Positions 17,292 to 25,069 are shown, counted from the stretch's first letter. The stretch: 35,675 nt of DNA from CAZCBN01 sp964496975 (GCA_964496975.1 CAZCBN010000021.1:1-35675), one strand, 5' to 3'. The notes: generated by a model from the sequence alone, not told the origin. Translations and numbers: made by a program.

Positions 17292-18179
17292 TCAGGCGTC
17301 GGGCTGGCTTTCGGCGGCGCCGGCGGACGGGGGCGTGAGGCCCAGGCGGACCATCACCTTCTGCAGGTCGGACCAGACCTTGGCGCGGTTGTCGGGCGTG
17401 TAGGCCCGGAGCAGGAAGGCGGGGTGGTAGGTGGGCATGACGGCGACCGGGTCCATCCGAGGGGCGGGGACGATGGCGCCGAGCGGGGGCGGGAACTCGG
17501 CCCACACGCCGCGGAGGCTCGCCATGCTGTCGGTGCTGTTCAGGAGCAGGCGCGACGCGGGCAGGCCCAGCGTGACGATGACCTTCGGGCGGACGATCGC
17601 GATCTGCTCAAAGAGATAGGGGGCGCAGAGGCGGGCCTCGTCGAGCGTGGGCGTGGCGTTGTTGGGCGGGCGGGTTTTCAGGACGTTGGCGATGTAGACC
17701 GCGGGGCGCGAGAGGCCCATGGCGGTGATCATCTTGTCGAGGAGCTGGCCGGCGCGGCCGACGAAGGGGCGGCCGATGCGGTCCTCGTCGGCGCCGGGGG
17801 CCTCGCCGATGAACATGAGGTCGGCGCAGGGGTCGCCGTTGAACTCGGCCAGCGTCTTGCCGTCGCGCTCGTAGCGCTCCAGCACGGCGTTGAGAGCGGC
17901 GCGGCGGCGGGCGCGCTCGGGGTGTGCGGCGTCGGGCGCGGCGGGGGCCGCGGGCTGGGCGTCGGCGGGTGCGGGTCCGGCGGCCGGTGTTGACGGTGCT
18001 GACGACGCGGGGGTTGGCGGCGCTGGAGTTGGCGTGCCGTCGACCGGGCGGGTGGTGCGGTAGACGGGGACAAAGTCCACGCCGAGGAGGCGCGAGGCTT
18101 CCGCGGCCTGGGCCACGCCGCGGGCGAGCGCGGGCCAGGTGGCCGGAAGGTCGGCGGCGGGCGGGCGGGGTGTGGTCAC
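17292..18179 (-). CDS. Uracil-DNA glycosylase, family 4-like, lacking most Fe-S cysteines
   Basis: The protein is 295 residues from the GTG at 18179, ten bases after the previous stop. After a Pro/Ala-rich linker (45-85) come the family-4 UDG landmarks: LMFIGEAPGADEDRIG at 121-136, RPFVGRAGQLLDKM at 137-150, VYIANVLKTRPPNN at 161-174, LGLPASRLLL at 204-213 and MPTYHPAFLLR at 248-258 with the His-Pro active-site loop. Family 4 enzymes normally hold a 4Fe-4S cluster through an N-terminal CxxC, the Cys of KCRPP and a later Cys. Here there is no N-terminal pair, KCRPP is KTRPP, and only Cys118 and Cys185 exist in the whole protein, so a normal cluster is unlikely. It should remove uracil from DNA, but activity needs caution. 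Confidence 0.85.
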   Translation of the reverse strand: MTTPRPPAADLPATWPALARGVAQAAEASRLLGVDFVPVYRTTRPVDGTPTPAPPTPASSAPSTPAAGPAPADAQPAAPAAPDAAHPERARRRAALNAVLERYERDGKTLAEFNGDPCADLMFIGEAPGADEDRIGRPFVGRAGQLLDKMITAMGLSRPAVYIANVLKTRPPNNATPTLDEARLCAPYLFEQIAIVRPKVIVTLGLPASRLLLNSTDSMASLRGVWAEFPPPLGAIVPAPRMDPVAVMPTYHPAFLLRAYTPDNRAKVWSDLQKVMVRLGLTPPSAGAAESQPDA

Positions 18180-18189
18180 GCGGGGGGGC

Positions 18190-18549
18190 TCAGCCGGGCG
18201 TGGTCGCGGGGTCGGCGGGCTGGGCTTCGGCGGGCTCGGTTGCGCCGGGCTCGGTTGTGCCGGGCTGGGGCTCGGTGGGCGTTTCGGTGGGGGTTTCGGC
18301 GGGGGTTTCGGGCGTGGGCTCGGGGGCGGTGGTGCCCTCCTCGCCCTCGCGGTGGGAGTGGCCCGTGCCGGTGGCGGCGGGGCTGACGTCGAGCTCCTTG
18401 CGGGCGGCGAACTCAGAGCCGAAGACGCCGACGAGGCCGCCGATGACGGCCCCGAGGACGAGGCCCGGGAGGAATCCGCGGACGAAGACGCCGGAGGAGG
18501 GCGCCGGGGCGTGGGCGTGCGTCGCGGGCTGGGCGTTGGGCGCGGTCAT
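18190..18549 (-). CDS. Small single-pass membrane protein with Pro/Thr/Glu-rich tail
   Basis: The product is 119 residues from the ATG at 18549, with GGAG about ten bases upstream. A polar His/Ala/Pro start leads to one Gly-rich membrane segment (FLPGLVLGAVIGGLVGVFG, about residues 26-44). A short charged part and a repetitive tail of TPETPAETPTETPTEPQP type follow. I do not recognise a family. The tail repeats are also visible in DNA as runs of a six-to-twelve-base GGTTTCGGCGGG-like unit at about 18230-18310. It is spaced only ten bases from the UDG start downstream and is probably co-transcribed. Confidence 0.6.
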   Translation of the reverse strand: MTAPNAQPATHAHAPAPSSGVFVRGFLPGLVLGAVIGGLVGVFGSEFAARKELDVSPAATGTGHSHREGEEGTTAPEPTPETPAETPTETPTEPQPGTTEPGATEPAEAQPADPATTPG

Positions 18550-18613
18550 GGGGTGGGGCTCCGGGGCCCGCGGCGTGGCGGGGTCGCGGTGAGAGGTGTG
18601 CGGAACGGCCGGG

Positions 18614-18862
18614 TCAGTCTAGTGCCGGGCGGCGGGCGTCGCGCTCGGACTGCCTTCGCAGGGCCCGCATGCGGCGGCACCATGCGGCATAGTCGGCGGC
18701 GGCGCGGAGGGTTGCGGGCCGTCCGGGGCGGCGGTCGTGCGGGCCGCCGGCGGTTTCGAGCCGCCATTGCCAGTAGCGGCCGGCCATGCCGCCGCGGGCG
18801 CGGAGCACGAGGCCCGCGAGGGTGGGCAGGGCGAGCAGGATGTGCGAGGCGAGGCGGAGCAT
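18614..18862 (-). CDS. Hypothetical small basic protein
   Basis: The product is 82 residues from the ATG at 18862. It begins with a hydrophobic helix (LASHILLALPTLAGLVL) and continues with an Arg-rich, Trp/Tyr-containing part (MAGRYWQWRLE, ADYAAWCRRMRALRRQSE). No family is recognised. It lies in a 370-base stretch between the epimerase and the small membrane protein on the same strand, and its codon use (C/G-ending) matches the neighbours. No good ribosome-binding site is seen, so it is a moderate-confidence gene. Confidence 0.5.
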   Translation of the reverse strand: MLRLASHILLALPTLAGLVLRARGGMAGRYWQWRLETAGGPHDRRPGRPATLRAAADYAAWCRRMRALRRQSERDARRPALD

Positions 18863-18919
18863 GGGGGGAGGTTGTTGGGCGGGGGCGGTTGGGCTGGGCG
18901 TGATTCGGCGGGGGGTGGG

Positions 18920-19942
18920 TCAGCGGGCGGCGGCGGCGGCGCTCGCGCGGTACCAGTCGAGCGTGGCTTCGAGGCCGGCGTTGAGCGGGGTGACGGGGCG
19001 GTAGCCGATGGTGCGTGCGGCGAGCGAGATGTCGGCGAGGGAGTGCAGCACGTCGCCGCGGCGGGCGGGGCGGAACTCGGGCCGCAGGTCGGCGGGCGCG
19101 TCGAGGCCCTTGAGCACGGCGTGGGCAAGATCGAGGACGCGGGTGCGTTCGCCCGTGCCGATGTTCAGGACGGCGCCGGCGGCGGTGGCCCCGCTGGCGG
19201 CGGCGAGGAGATTGGCGAAGACGACGTTGCCGACGTAGGTGAAGTCGCGCGACTGGGTGCCGTCGCCGAAGATGACGGGGGGCCGGCCCGCGAGCACGGC
19301 GGAGGCAAAGGCGGGGATGACGCCGGCGTAGGGCGTGTTGGCGGCTTGGCGGGGGCCGAAGACATTGAAGTAGCGCAGGCTCACGCCGCTGAGGCCGAAG
19401 GACTCGGCGTAGGCGGAGACGAGGTGCTCGGCGGCGAGCTTGCTCGCGGCGTAGGGCGAGACCGGGGCGGGGGGCATGGACTCGCGGACGGGCAGCTCGG
19501 CCGCGTTGCCGTAGGCGGAGGAGGACGCGGAGAGGACGAACCGGCGCACGCCCGCGGCCTGCGCGGCGTGCAGGACGCGGAGCGTGCCGGTGGCGTTCAC
19601 GGCCCAGGTGCGGTCGGGCTGCTCGATGGAGCGCGGGACGGAGCAGATGGCCGCGAGGTGAAAGACGGCCGACGCGCCGGCGAGCGCATCGGCGAGGGAG
19701 CGCGGGTCGAGGATGGAGCCGTGGACGAAGCGGGCGCGCTCGGGCTCCAGGTCGAGGTGCGGGGCGAGGTGGCTCAGGGAGCCGGAGGAGAGGTCGTCGA
19801 TGACGGTGACGGCGGCGTCGAGCGACAGCAGGGCGTCGACGAGGTGGCCGCCGATGAAGCCCGCGCCGCCGGTGACGCAGCACGCGCGGCCGGCGTAGTA
19901 CGCGCGCAGGGCATCAAGGGCTTCGGTGGGCAGGCGGATCAC
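18920..19942 (-). CDS. NAD-dependent epimerase/dehydratase (UDP-sugar 4-epimerase type)
   Basis: The start is placed at the GTG at 19942 (VIRLPTEAL), giving 340 residues; the longer frame upstream encodes Ser/Pro-rich nonsense overlapping the next gene's end. It is an extended short-chain dehydrogenase with a Rossmann motif GGAGFIGGH at 25-33, DDLSSGS at 49-55 and the catalytic YAASK at 164-168 (Tyr164, Lys168). SLRYFNVFGPRQ and GDGTQSRDFTYVGNV, typical of UDP-glucose/UDP-N-acetylglucosamine 4-epimerases, follow. It probably supplies a nucleotide sugar for surface polysaccharide. The exact sugar is undetermined and no glycosyltransferase is adjacent. Confidence 0.9.
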   Translation of the reverse strand: MIRLPTEALDALRAYYAGRACCVTGGAGFIGGHLVDALLSLDAAVTVIDDLSSGSLSHLAPHLDLEPERARFVHGSILDPRSLADALAGASAVFHLAAICSVPRSIEQPDRTWAVNATGTLRVLHAAQAAGVRRFVLSASSSAYGNAAELPVRESMPPAPVSPYAASKLAAEHLVSAYAESFGLSGVSLRYFNVFGPRQAANTPYAGVIPAFASAVLAGRPPVIFGDGTQSRDFTYVGNVVFANLLAAASGATAAGAVLNIGTGERTRVLDLAHAVLKGLDAPADLRPEFRPARRGDVLHSLADISLAARTIGYRPVTPLNAGLEATLDWYRASAAAAAR

Positions 19943-20006
19943 GCGGGCATGGTACGGCCGTGCCGGCGGGGGTGAGGGGCGGCGCGGGGCGGGCGGGGCG
20001 CACGGG

Positions 20007-20173
20007 TCACTCGCAGGGCGTGTCGAGCTGGGCGAGGAAGTCGAACAGGTCGAAGATGGTGCTGGGGACGGTGTCGCCGTCGACGTCGACGCCCGTGTCG
20101 AGCACGGCGAGGAAGTCGAAGAGATCAAAGATGTCGCCGGCGACGGTGTCGCCGTTGTAGTCGGCGGGGCAGG
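20007..20173 (-). repeat. Copy A of the C-terminal module DNA repeat
   Basis: About 165 bases encoding the two DxNGDT...IFDLFDFL half-repeats of the protease. It is related to the copies at 22586-22752 and 24902-25069 in the same orientation, but more divergent from them than they are from each other. Confidence 0.75.
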
Positions 20174-21686
20174 AGGGGACGACGGCGGCGACGGCCATGC
20201 CGGCGTTCAGGAGGCCCGCGCCGAAGACGTCGTCGTGCCCCGGCGTGCCGAGGTCGGCGGCCGTCATGAGGAGGGCGTATTCCGTTTCGTCGGGCGTGAG
20301 GGCGGGCTTGACGGAGAGCATGAGGGCGGCGGCGGCGGCGACGTAGGCCGAGGCGTAGGAGGTGCCGCTGATGAAGACGTCGTCGCCGTTGACGTAGCCG
20401 TCGTAGCCGGTGCGGTCGAGGGTGGCGATGTCAAAGCCCGGGCCGGCGAGGGCGATCTCGGGGCCGACGTTGTTGAAGAAGGCCTCGGCGCCGTCCGACG
20501 CGACGGCGGAGACGGCGATGACCGAGGGCAGGCTCGCGGGGTAGGCGACGGGGCCGCCGAAGCCGTTGCCGGCGGAGGCGACGTGCACGAGGCCGGCGTC
20601 GCGGGTCTGCTCGTACGCGGCGGCGATGGGCTGGGACTGGAAGCCGTACTCGTTGGAGTTGTTGGTGACGCGGGCGCCGATGCTCTGGGCCCAGGCGAGG
20701 GCCTCGGCGGTGGCGCTCAGGCGCGTGGTCCAGGTGCCGTCGCAGGCGGCGGTGCTGACAAAGGTGCGCGCGGAGGCGACGGTGACGCCGGGCGCGAGGC
20801 CCGCGATGTTGCGATAGTTGTCGATCTTGGCGTTGATGACGCCGGCGACGGTGGTGCCGTGGGAGTCGCAGGCGTTGCCCGGCATGCCGACGACCTGCGG
20901 CGGGGCGCTCGTGAAGTCGGCGCCGATGGCGCCGGGCAGGTCGGGGTGGTTGAACTGCACGCCCACGTCGAGCACGGCGACGATGACCGAGGGATCGCCC
21001 AGCGTGATGGACCAGGCGTCCTGCGCGTCGACGTCGATGTCGGCGAGCGCGTTCTCGCCGCCGTCGTTCTCAAGGGCCCACTGGTGGTCGTAGAGCGGGT
21101 CGTTGGGGAAGCTGCTGGCGCGGCCCTGGACGACGGCGTCGGGCTCGGCGAAGCGCACGCCCGGCGCGTGGGCGAGGGCTCGGGCCGCGTCGAGCACGCG
21201 CTCGCCGCGCGTGGTGTCGCAGCGCACCCGGTGCAGGCCCGCGAAGCCGCCGGGCCCGGGGCTCACCGAGACGACGCCCACGAGCGGCTGGAGCAGCGCG
21301 GCGATGTGGGCCGCGGCCTGCGCATCGTCGACCAGCGCGGGGTCGAGCGCGACGAGCAGATCGGCCGTGGGGGCGGCCCAGCCGCCGATGTCGGTGGGCA
21401 GGAGCGGGGAGATGAACACGCCCTCGAGCGAGGCCGCGTGGGCGAGGGGGACGACCCGCGCGTCACGCTCGGGCGAGGGTGAATCCACCGGGAAGACGAC
21501 GACGCGCGATGTGTCGGCGGAGAGGTCGACGAGCAGGGGCCACGCCGCCGCGCCCGCGGCGCCGGTGGCCGACGCGGGCGACGCGAGGGCGAGCAACGCC
21601 GAAGCCACCAGCAGGGCTGCGGTGGGGGCCGCCGTGGGGGCGGGCGTGGCGGGGAGCCGCGTCGGAGCGTGGTCGGGTGTTCGCAT
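20007..21686 (-). CDS. Exported subtilisin-like serine protease (S8) with Cys-bracketed C-terminal repeat module
   Basis: The ATG at 21686 follows GGGGAG by about eight bases; the product is 559 residues. A long basic N-terminus and an Ala/Leu-rich signal (ALLVASALLALASPASA) direct export. A prodomain-like part (about 50-190) precedes the S8 catalytic domain: Asp240 in AVLDVGVQ, His276 in DSHGTTVAG, Asn374 in ASAGNGFGG and Ser443 in SGTSYASAYVAA. All are intact, so an active protease is expected. The last 55 residues are a double repeat, DYNGDTVAGDIFDLFDFL then DVDGDTVPSTIFDLFDFL, between Cys506 and the penultimate Cys558. The same module ends two neighbouring secreted proteins. It may anchor or sort the protease at the cell surface; that is inference. 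Confidence 0.93.
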   Translation of the reverse strand: MRTPDHAPTRLPATPAPTAAPTAALLVASALLALASPASATGAAGAAAWPLLVDLSADTSRVVVFPVDSPSPERDARVVPLAHAASLEGVFISPLLPTDIGGWAAPTADLLVALDPALVDDAQAAAHIAALLQPLVGVVSVSPGPGGFAGLHRVRCDTTRGERVLDAARALAHAPGVRFAEPDAVVQGRASSFPNDPLYDHQWALENDGGENALADIDVDAQDAWSITLGDPSVIVAVLDVGVQFNHPDLPGAIGADFTSAPPQVVGMPGNACDSHGTTVAGVINAKIDNYRNIAGLAPGVTVASARTFVSTAACDGTWTTRLSATAEALAWAQSIGARVTNNSNEYGFQSQPIAAAYEQTRDAGLVHVASAGNGFGGPVAYPASLPSVIAVSAVASDGAEAFFNNVGPEIALAGPGFDIATLDRTGYDGYVNGDDVFISGTSYASAYVAAAAALMLSVKPALTPDETEYALLMTAADLGTPGHDDVFGAGLLNAGMAVAAVVPSCPADYNGDTVAGDIFDLFDFLAVLDTGVDVDGDTVPSTIFDLFDFLAQLDTPCE

Positions 21687-21999
21687 GGACGTTGCTCCCC
21701 ATCACAAGGCAGGCGAGGCCGACGCGGGGGAATCCACCGCGGCATTCTTCCTTCGGGGATGCGCGGGCGGCGCTTCGGCGTCGGGACCGCGCGAACTTTT
21801 ACAAACTCCTGCGTGCGGGACGCGGGGCCCGCTTTCGGCGGTGAGCGCGGCGGCGCACCACACGGCGGAGCGGGCGCATGGGGACGGGTGCCTTTCTCTG
21901 GGGGACTCGTCTGTGGGGGGCCTGCTTGCTTGCGCGTGATGGTCGGTGCGTGTGTGTGCGGTCTGCTCGACGGAACTCGGGGCGCGTGGGGCTTGTTTC

Positions 22000-22037
22000 G
22001 TTTTCTTGGGCTTGGTCTTTTTCTTGGGCTTGGTCTT
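22000..22037 (-). repeat. Tandem 18-bp repeat encoding KTKPKK-type sequence on the minus strand
   Basis: TTCTTGGGCTTGGTCTTT occurs twice in tandem. On the minus strand one frame reads KTKPKKKTKPKKTKQ, like the lysine-rich tails of histone-H1-like or nucleoid proteins. No start codon with a ribosome-binding site and no credible continuation is seen, so it may be a gene remnant or a chance repeat. Confidence 0.5.
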
Positions 22038-22558
22038 TGCGACGTGCGCGCGCCGTGCGGGAAAGGGGGAGCCGGCGCGTGCCGTCGGCCGAGGCCCGAT
22101 GGGCCGCGGCGGCGATGCATGCAACGCGGTGGACACGTACGACCACCCGCCGGTCCCACGCGAACCGGCGTGGAGACGCCCCGAAAGGGGCTTGAACGGA
22201 CGGGTGTGTCTCGCCGGGCCGCACGGACTTCCGTGTTGCCCCGGCGCGGGGCCGACGCGCGGCCGGGCCGTCGTCGGCGCGATAGCCGGTGTCGGACGCG
22301 CGGCGGCACCACGCGGCGACACCGTCTCCGCCCAGAGCGCTACGGCGCGGCGTGTGCGCCGGTTCCGCGTAAGGCCGTGCGCGCGGTCGGGCGCACCCGC
22401 TTCGGGGCGACACGCTGGGGAAACTGCGCGGTCAACGCCGGAACGCCGCGAAACAACGTGCGCCGCGGGCGCGGAACTGGGCAAGCTGGCGAGGCGGCGA
22501 AAGCCCGGCCGTCCCTCAGGATTGTGCGAATCTCGCGGGCGATGTCACGATGTCGAGG

Positions 22559-22573
22559 CTGGCCCTCGGCCAG
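22559..22573 (-). terminator. Hairpin after the secreted repeat-module protein gene
   Basis: CTGGCC, CTC, GGCCAG form a perfect 6-bp stem with a three-base loop, 13 bases beyond the stop of the minus-strand gene ending at 22586. No U-run follows. Confidence 0.4.
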
Positions 22574-22585
22574 GGGCGGCGGGCC

Positions 22586-22752
22586 TCAGGGGCAGCCCGC
22601 GTCGAGCACGGCGAGGAAGTCGAACAGGTCGAAGATGTCGGCGGGAGACGTGTCGCCGTTGAAGTCCAGGCCTTCGTCCAGCGCGGCGAGGAAGTCGAAC
22701 AGGTCGAAGATGTCGCCCGGAACCGTGTCGCCGTTGAAGTCGGCGGGACAGG
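22586..22752 (-). repeat. Copy B of the C-terminal module DNA repeat
   Basis: The sequence is by eye about 90% identical to the copy at 24902-25069 over its whole length, including many synonymous positions, while the bodies of the two genes are unrelated. Each copy itself contains two half-repeats sharing GAGGAAGTCGAACAGGTC. Confidence 0.8.
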
Positions 22753-23395
22753 TGGGCGGGGAGATGGTGCCCTCGGCGACGACGGTGCCGGCGAGCCGCA
22801 CGGTGACGGGGATGCCGTTGAGGTCGGTGGTGTTGGTCACGTCGATGACGGCGCCGATGCGGAGGGTGCTGCCGTTGAGCGTCGCGGTGCCGGACTCGAG
22901 GTCGCCCGAGACAATCGTGGAGCCGTCGAGGAGCACCTGGCCCGAGCCGACGGCGCCGCCGAGGAGGCCGCTGCTGGTGTAGTCAAAGATGCCCGCCGTG
23001 GCGAACTGGGCCCCGGTGACGGAGAAGGTGCCGCCGGTGATGGGCACGGCGGGGATGGGGGCGGCGAGATCGGCGACGAGGCTGGACGCGCGGATGTTGG
23101 CGCTGCCGAGGAAGCCGGCGCTGAAGACGAAGTTCAGCGTGTTGTTGACGAGGAGGGCGCCGTCGCTGAAGGCGATGGACGTGAGTCCGTCGCTGGTGAC
23201 GTCGAAGAAGCCGGAGACGGCGCTGGTCTCGGTGTCGGTGAAGGGGATGCCCGCGACGCTCGCGCTGATGGTGACGGAGATGGTGGACTCCCCGGGGATG
23301 ACGATCAGCGTGTCGGCGGCCGCCGCGGTGCCCGCGATCAAGGACGCCACTGCGAAGACCGAACGCCCCACAAACCGGTCGCGGTGCTGACGCAT
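22586..23395 (-). CDS. Secreted hypothetical protein with Cys-bracketed C-terminal repeat module
   Basis: The start is placed at the ATG at 23395, with an AGGGG site eight bases upstream; the longer frame to 23530 lacks a signal. The product is 269 residues. A signal peptide (VFAVASLIAGTAAAA) is followed by a beta-rich body poor in charged residues, full of Thr/Ser/Gly/Val (STISVTISASVAG, GGTFSVTGAQFATAG). The body has no recognised family and may be an adhesin- or choice-of-anchor-type fold. The C-terminal 55 residues are CPADFNGDTVPGD...IFDLFDFLAALD followed by DFNGDTSPAD...IFDLFDFLAVLDAGCP. The only cysteines of the mature protein are those opening and closing this module. It is probably surface-exposed; partner unknown. 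Confidence 0.82.
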   Translation of the reverse strand: MRQHRDRFVGRSVFAVASLIAGTAAAADTLIVIPGESTISVTISASVAGIPFTDTETSAVSGFFDVTSDGLTSIAFSDGALLVNNTLNFVFSAGFLGSANIRASSLVADLAAPIPAVPITGGTFSVTGAQFATAGIFDYTSSGLLGGAVGSGQVLLDGSTIVSGDLESGTATLNGSTLRIGAVIDVTNTTDLNGIPVTVRLAGTVVAEGTISPPTCPADFNGDTVPGDIFDLFDFLAALDEGLDFNGDTSPADIFDLFDFLAVLDAGCP

Positions 23396-23641
23396 CGATG
23401 ATCCCCTCGTCGGCCGGCGCGAGTGGTGAACGGCGCGAACCCTCTCGATACCCACGGGTCGCGTCGTCGATGCCGGGCCAGACAGACGGTACGTGCCGTC
23501 GGGCCGCGGTGCAACGGCGTGCCGACGCAAACCGTGAAGGCTTGCGAGGTTTTCACACGCGGCGGCCGCGGAGACGCGGGGGCGAGGCGGGGGCGACGCC
23601 GGGGCGACGGGGGGGCGGGCCGGAATCGGAGCCCACTATCC

Positions 23642-23661
23642 CTTGAAGCGGCCGTTTCAAG
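23642..23661. promoter_or_regulatory. 20-bp near-perfect palindrome
   Basis: CTTGAAGCGGCCGTTTCAAG is its own reverse complement except for one base pair (G/T at the symmetric positions). This dyad shape suits a dimeric regulator. It lies 247 bases upstream of the secreted-protein gene and 270-390 bases upstream of the LuxR gene. Operator function is inference. Confidence 0.45.
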
Positions 23662-23750
23662 CCGCCCCTCGAAGCGGCAGGGGACCAGACCGGCCGGGGT
23701 CGGCTCATGTCGCGTCGGTCGATGGACAAACCCACCGAGGCCATCCGAAA

Positions 23751-23783
23751 AGGCGTCAACGGTCGCTAAAACCGTTGACGCCT
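23751..23783 (-). terminator. 13-bp perfect inverted repeat, intrinsic-terminator-like on the minus strand
   Basis: AGGCGTCAACGGT and ACCGTTGACGCCT are exact complements separated by seven bases. Read on the minus strand the stem is followed by TTTTCGG, the form of an intrinsic terminator; on the plus strand no T-run follows. It may insulate the minus-strand gene from transcription coming out of the LuxR side, or be a protein-binding dyad. Confidence 0.5.
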
Positions 23784-23932
23784 CTCTTCGCGGCGGTGAG
23801 GCCGACCCGTCCCCAGGGGGGTCGCGCCCCGGTGAGGATCCTGCTCCCCCGCCGGCGTGCGTGCGTTCGGGCCTTGCGCGGAATCGCGCTTGCCCGGCGA
23901 TACAAGTTTTGTGATGCTACACGCGACGGGCA

Positions 23933-23952
23933 ATGTCCCTCTTCAGGGACAT
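23933..23952 (+). promoter_or_regulatory. Hairpin with an ATG in its stem, upstream of the LuxR-type gene
   Basis: ATGTCCCT, CTTC, AGGGACAT form a perfect 8-bp stem with a four-base loop. The left arm begins with an ATG that is in frame with the LuxR-type gene 99 bases downstream. If that ATG were used, the hairpin would occlude it. The better start (24032) lies beyond the structure, so this could be a 5'-UTR control element or a DNA operator. Confidence 0.45.
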
Positions 23953-24031
23953 CGCTTCGGGGGAGTCGAATCCTTCGGGCCATTGCGCCGTGTCAGGCCG
24001 GGCCGCGATGCGTTGGGAGGGCCGCCGCGCG

Positions 24032-24835
24032 ATGGGGAAGCACGACTCCGCAGAGCGTCGCTCGCTGCACGCGGTCGGACGCGTGGGCGAGGTGGCGGCG
24101 GCCGGGGGGGACTGGCTCTCGGCGGTCGCCGAAGAGGCCCGTGTCGTTTCCGAGGCGCCCGTCGTCGTGGCCACCATCATGCGCGGGCACGGCGACCACA
24201 AGACCTTCCGCCTGGGCACGGTGGGCACGGCGGGGATGGACGGGCCCATGGAGCGGGCGTTCCGCGCCTACGTCGCCTCGCCCCACATCCGCGACCCGTT
24301 CCAGGACGCGCTGGCCGAGACGGGCGAGAACCGCACCATCTGGGAACGCCGGACGCTGGTCAGCGACGATGCGTGGCACTCCAGCGAGTACGTGCGCGAT
24401 GTCCGCCGCCCCGTCGGCCTCTGCGACAACATCGTCGTGCAGGTGACGCCGGCCAACCCGCGCGGCGTGCTGCTTATCAGCCTGCACCAGGCGCTCGACC
24501 AGACGGGCCTGGACCGAACCGGCCGGCTCGTGCTGCAGGGCATCGCGGCGGGCCTGCGCGGCTGGGCGGGCCTGCTGATCGACCCGCCGGACCCCGCCGA
24601 GTCGCTGCCGCCGCGGCAGCGCGCGGTGCTGAACGAGCTGCTGCGGGGCCGCTCGGAGAAGGAAGCCGCCGCGGCGCTGGGCATGACGGCCGCGGCGGTG
24701 CACCAGCACGTGAAGCGGCTCTACGCGCACTTCGGCGTGCACAGCCGCGCCGAACTGCTGGCGGCCTTGCTGCGCCACCCGGCGGCGGCGCAGGCGGCGA
24801 AACCCGAGGCCGCGAACCCCGCGACGCCGCGGTGA
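24032..24835 (+). CDS. LuxR-family transcriptional regulator
   Basis: The start is placed at the ATG at 24032, with GGGAGG eleven bases upstream; in-frame ATGs at 23933 and 24008 lack a ribosome-binding site. The product is 267 residues. The first 185 residues (HAVGRVGEVAAAGGDWLS, VVVATIMRGHGDHKTFRLG) resemble sensory PAS/GAF-like domains but no ligand motif is recognised. Residues about 190-250 are a GerE/LuxR helix-turn-helix: LPPRQRAVLNELLRGRSEKE, AAALGMTAAAVHQHVKRLY, AHFGVHSRAELLAALL. There is no receiver-domain phospho-Asp pattern. It stands between three secreted-protein genes, so control of that region is a reasonable inference. The palindromes upstream are candidate operators. Confidence 0.85.
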   Translation: MGKHDSAERRSLHAVGRVGEVAAAGGDWLSAVAEEARVVSEAPVVVATIMRGHGDHKTFRLGTVGTAGMDGPMERAFRAYVASPHIRDPFQDALAETGENRTIWERRTLVSDDAWHSSEYVRDVRRPVGLCDNIVVQVTPANPRGVLLISLHQALDQTGLDRTGRLVLQGIAAGLRGWAGLLIDPPDPAESLPPRQRAVLNELLRGRSEKEAAAALGMTAAAVHQHVKRLYAHFGVHSRAELLAALLRHPAAAQAAKPEAANPATPR

Positions 24836-24901
24836 GGGCTGCGTGACGGCGGCCTGGCGACGGGGTGACGGCGGGGCGAGCGGCAGCGTCGCGACGTCGG
24901 C

Positions 24902-25069
24902 TCACGGGCACCCGGCGTCGAGCACGGCGAGGAAGTCGAACAGATCGAAGATGTCGGCGGGCGATGTGTCGCCGTTGAAGTCGAGGCCCCCGTCGAGCGC
25001 GGCGAGGAAGTCGAACAGGTCAAAGATGTCGCCCGGCACCGTGTCGCCGTTGAAGTCGGCCGGGCAGGG
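24902..25069 (-). repeat. Copy C of the C-terminal module DNA repeat
   Basis: About 168 bases ending the propeller-like gene, by eye about 90% identical in DNA to copy B (22586-22752) and more distantly related to copy A (20007-20173). All three are in the same orientation, so they form direct repeats of about 2.3 and 2.6 kb spacing. Confidence 0.8.

Larger units (their letters stand above)
21687..22585. other. ~900-base noncoding region upstream of the protease gene
   Basis: No gene is supported. It should carry the promoter of the protease gene. It holds a tandem 18-base repeat at about 22000-22037 in an unusually T-rich stretch (see separate entry), a region of moderate GC around 21880-22050, and a Gly/Arg/Cys-free mixture of open frames with no consistent codon preference. 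The 3' end (22559-22573) contains a hairpin after the next gene's stop. Confidence 0.55.
23396..24031. other. ~640-base palindrome-rich intergenic region between divergent genes
   Basis: The minus-strand secreted-protein gene and the plus-strand LuxR-type gene diverge from here, so promoters for both are expected. It holds at least three strong inverted repeats (23642-23661, 23751-23783, 23933-23952) and a relatively AT-rich patch at 23900-23925 (GATACAAGTTTTGTGATGCTAC) that could include a promoter for the regulator. No coding sequence is supported; the open frames have no ordered codon preference. Confidence 0.55.

Noticed and set aside
22480..22560. Possible riboswitch-like motif (GGCGAAAGCCC) near the end of the 900-base gap
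   Set aside because: Only a few bases resemble the c-di-GMP riboswitch core; the required helices cannot be completed, and it lies downstream of a minus-strand gene.
23423..23914. Plus-strand frame of 163 codons in the palindrome-rich region
   Set aside because: It crosses several strong inverted repeats and its codon use is random.
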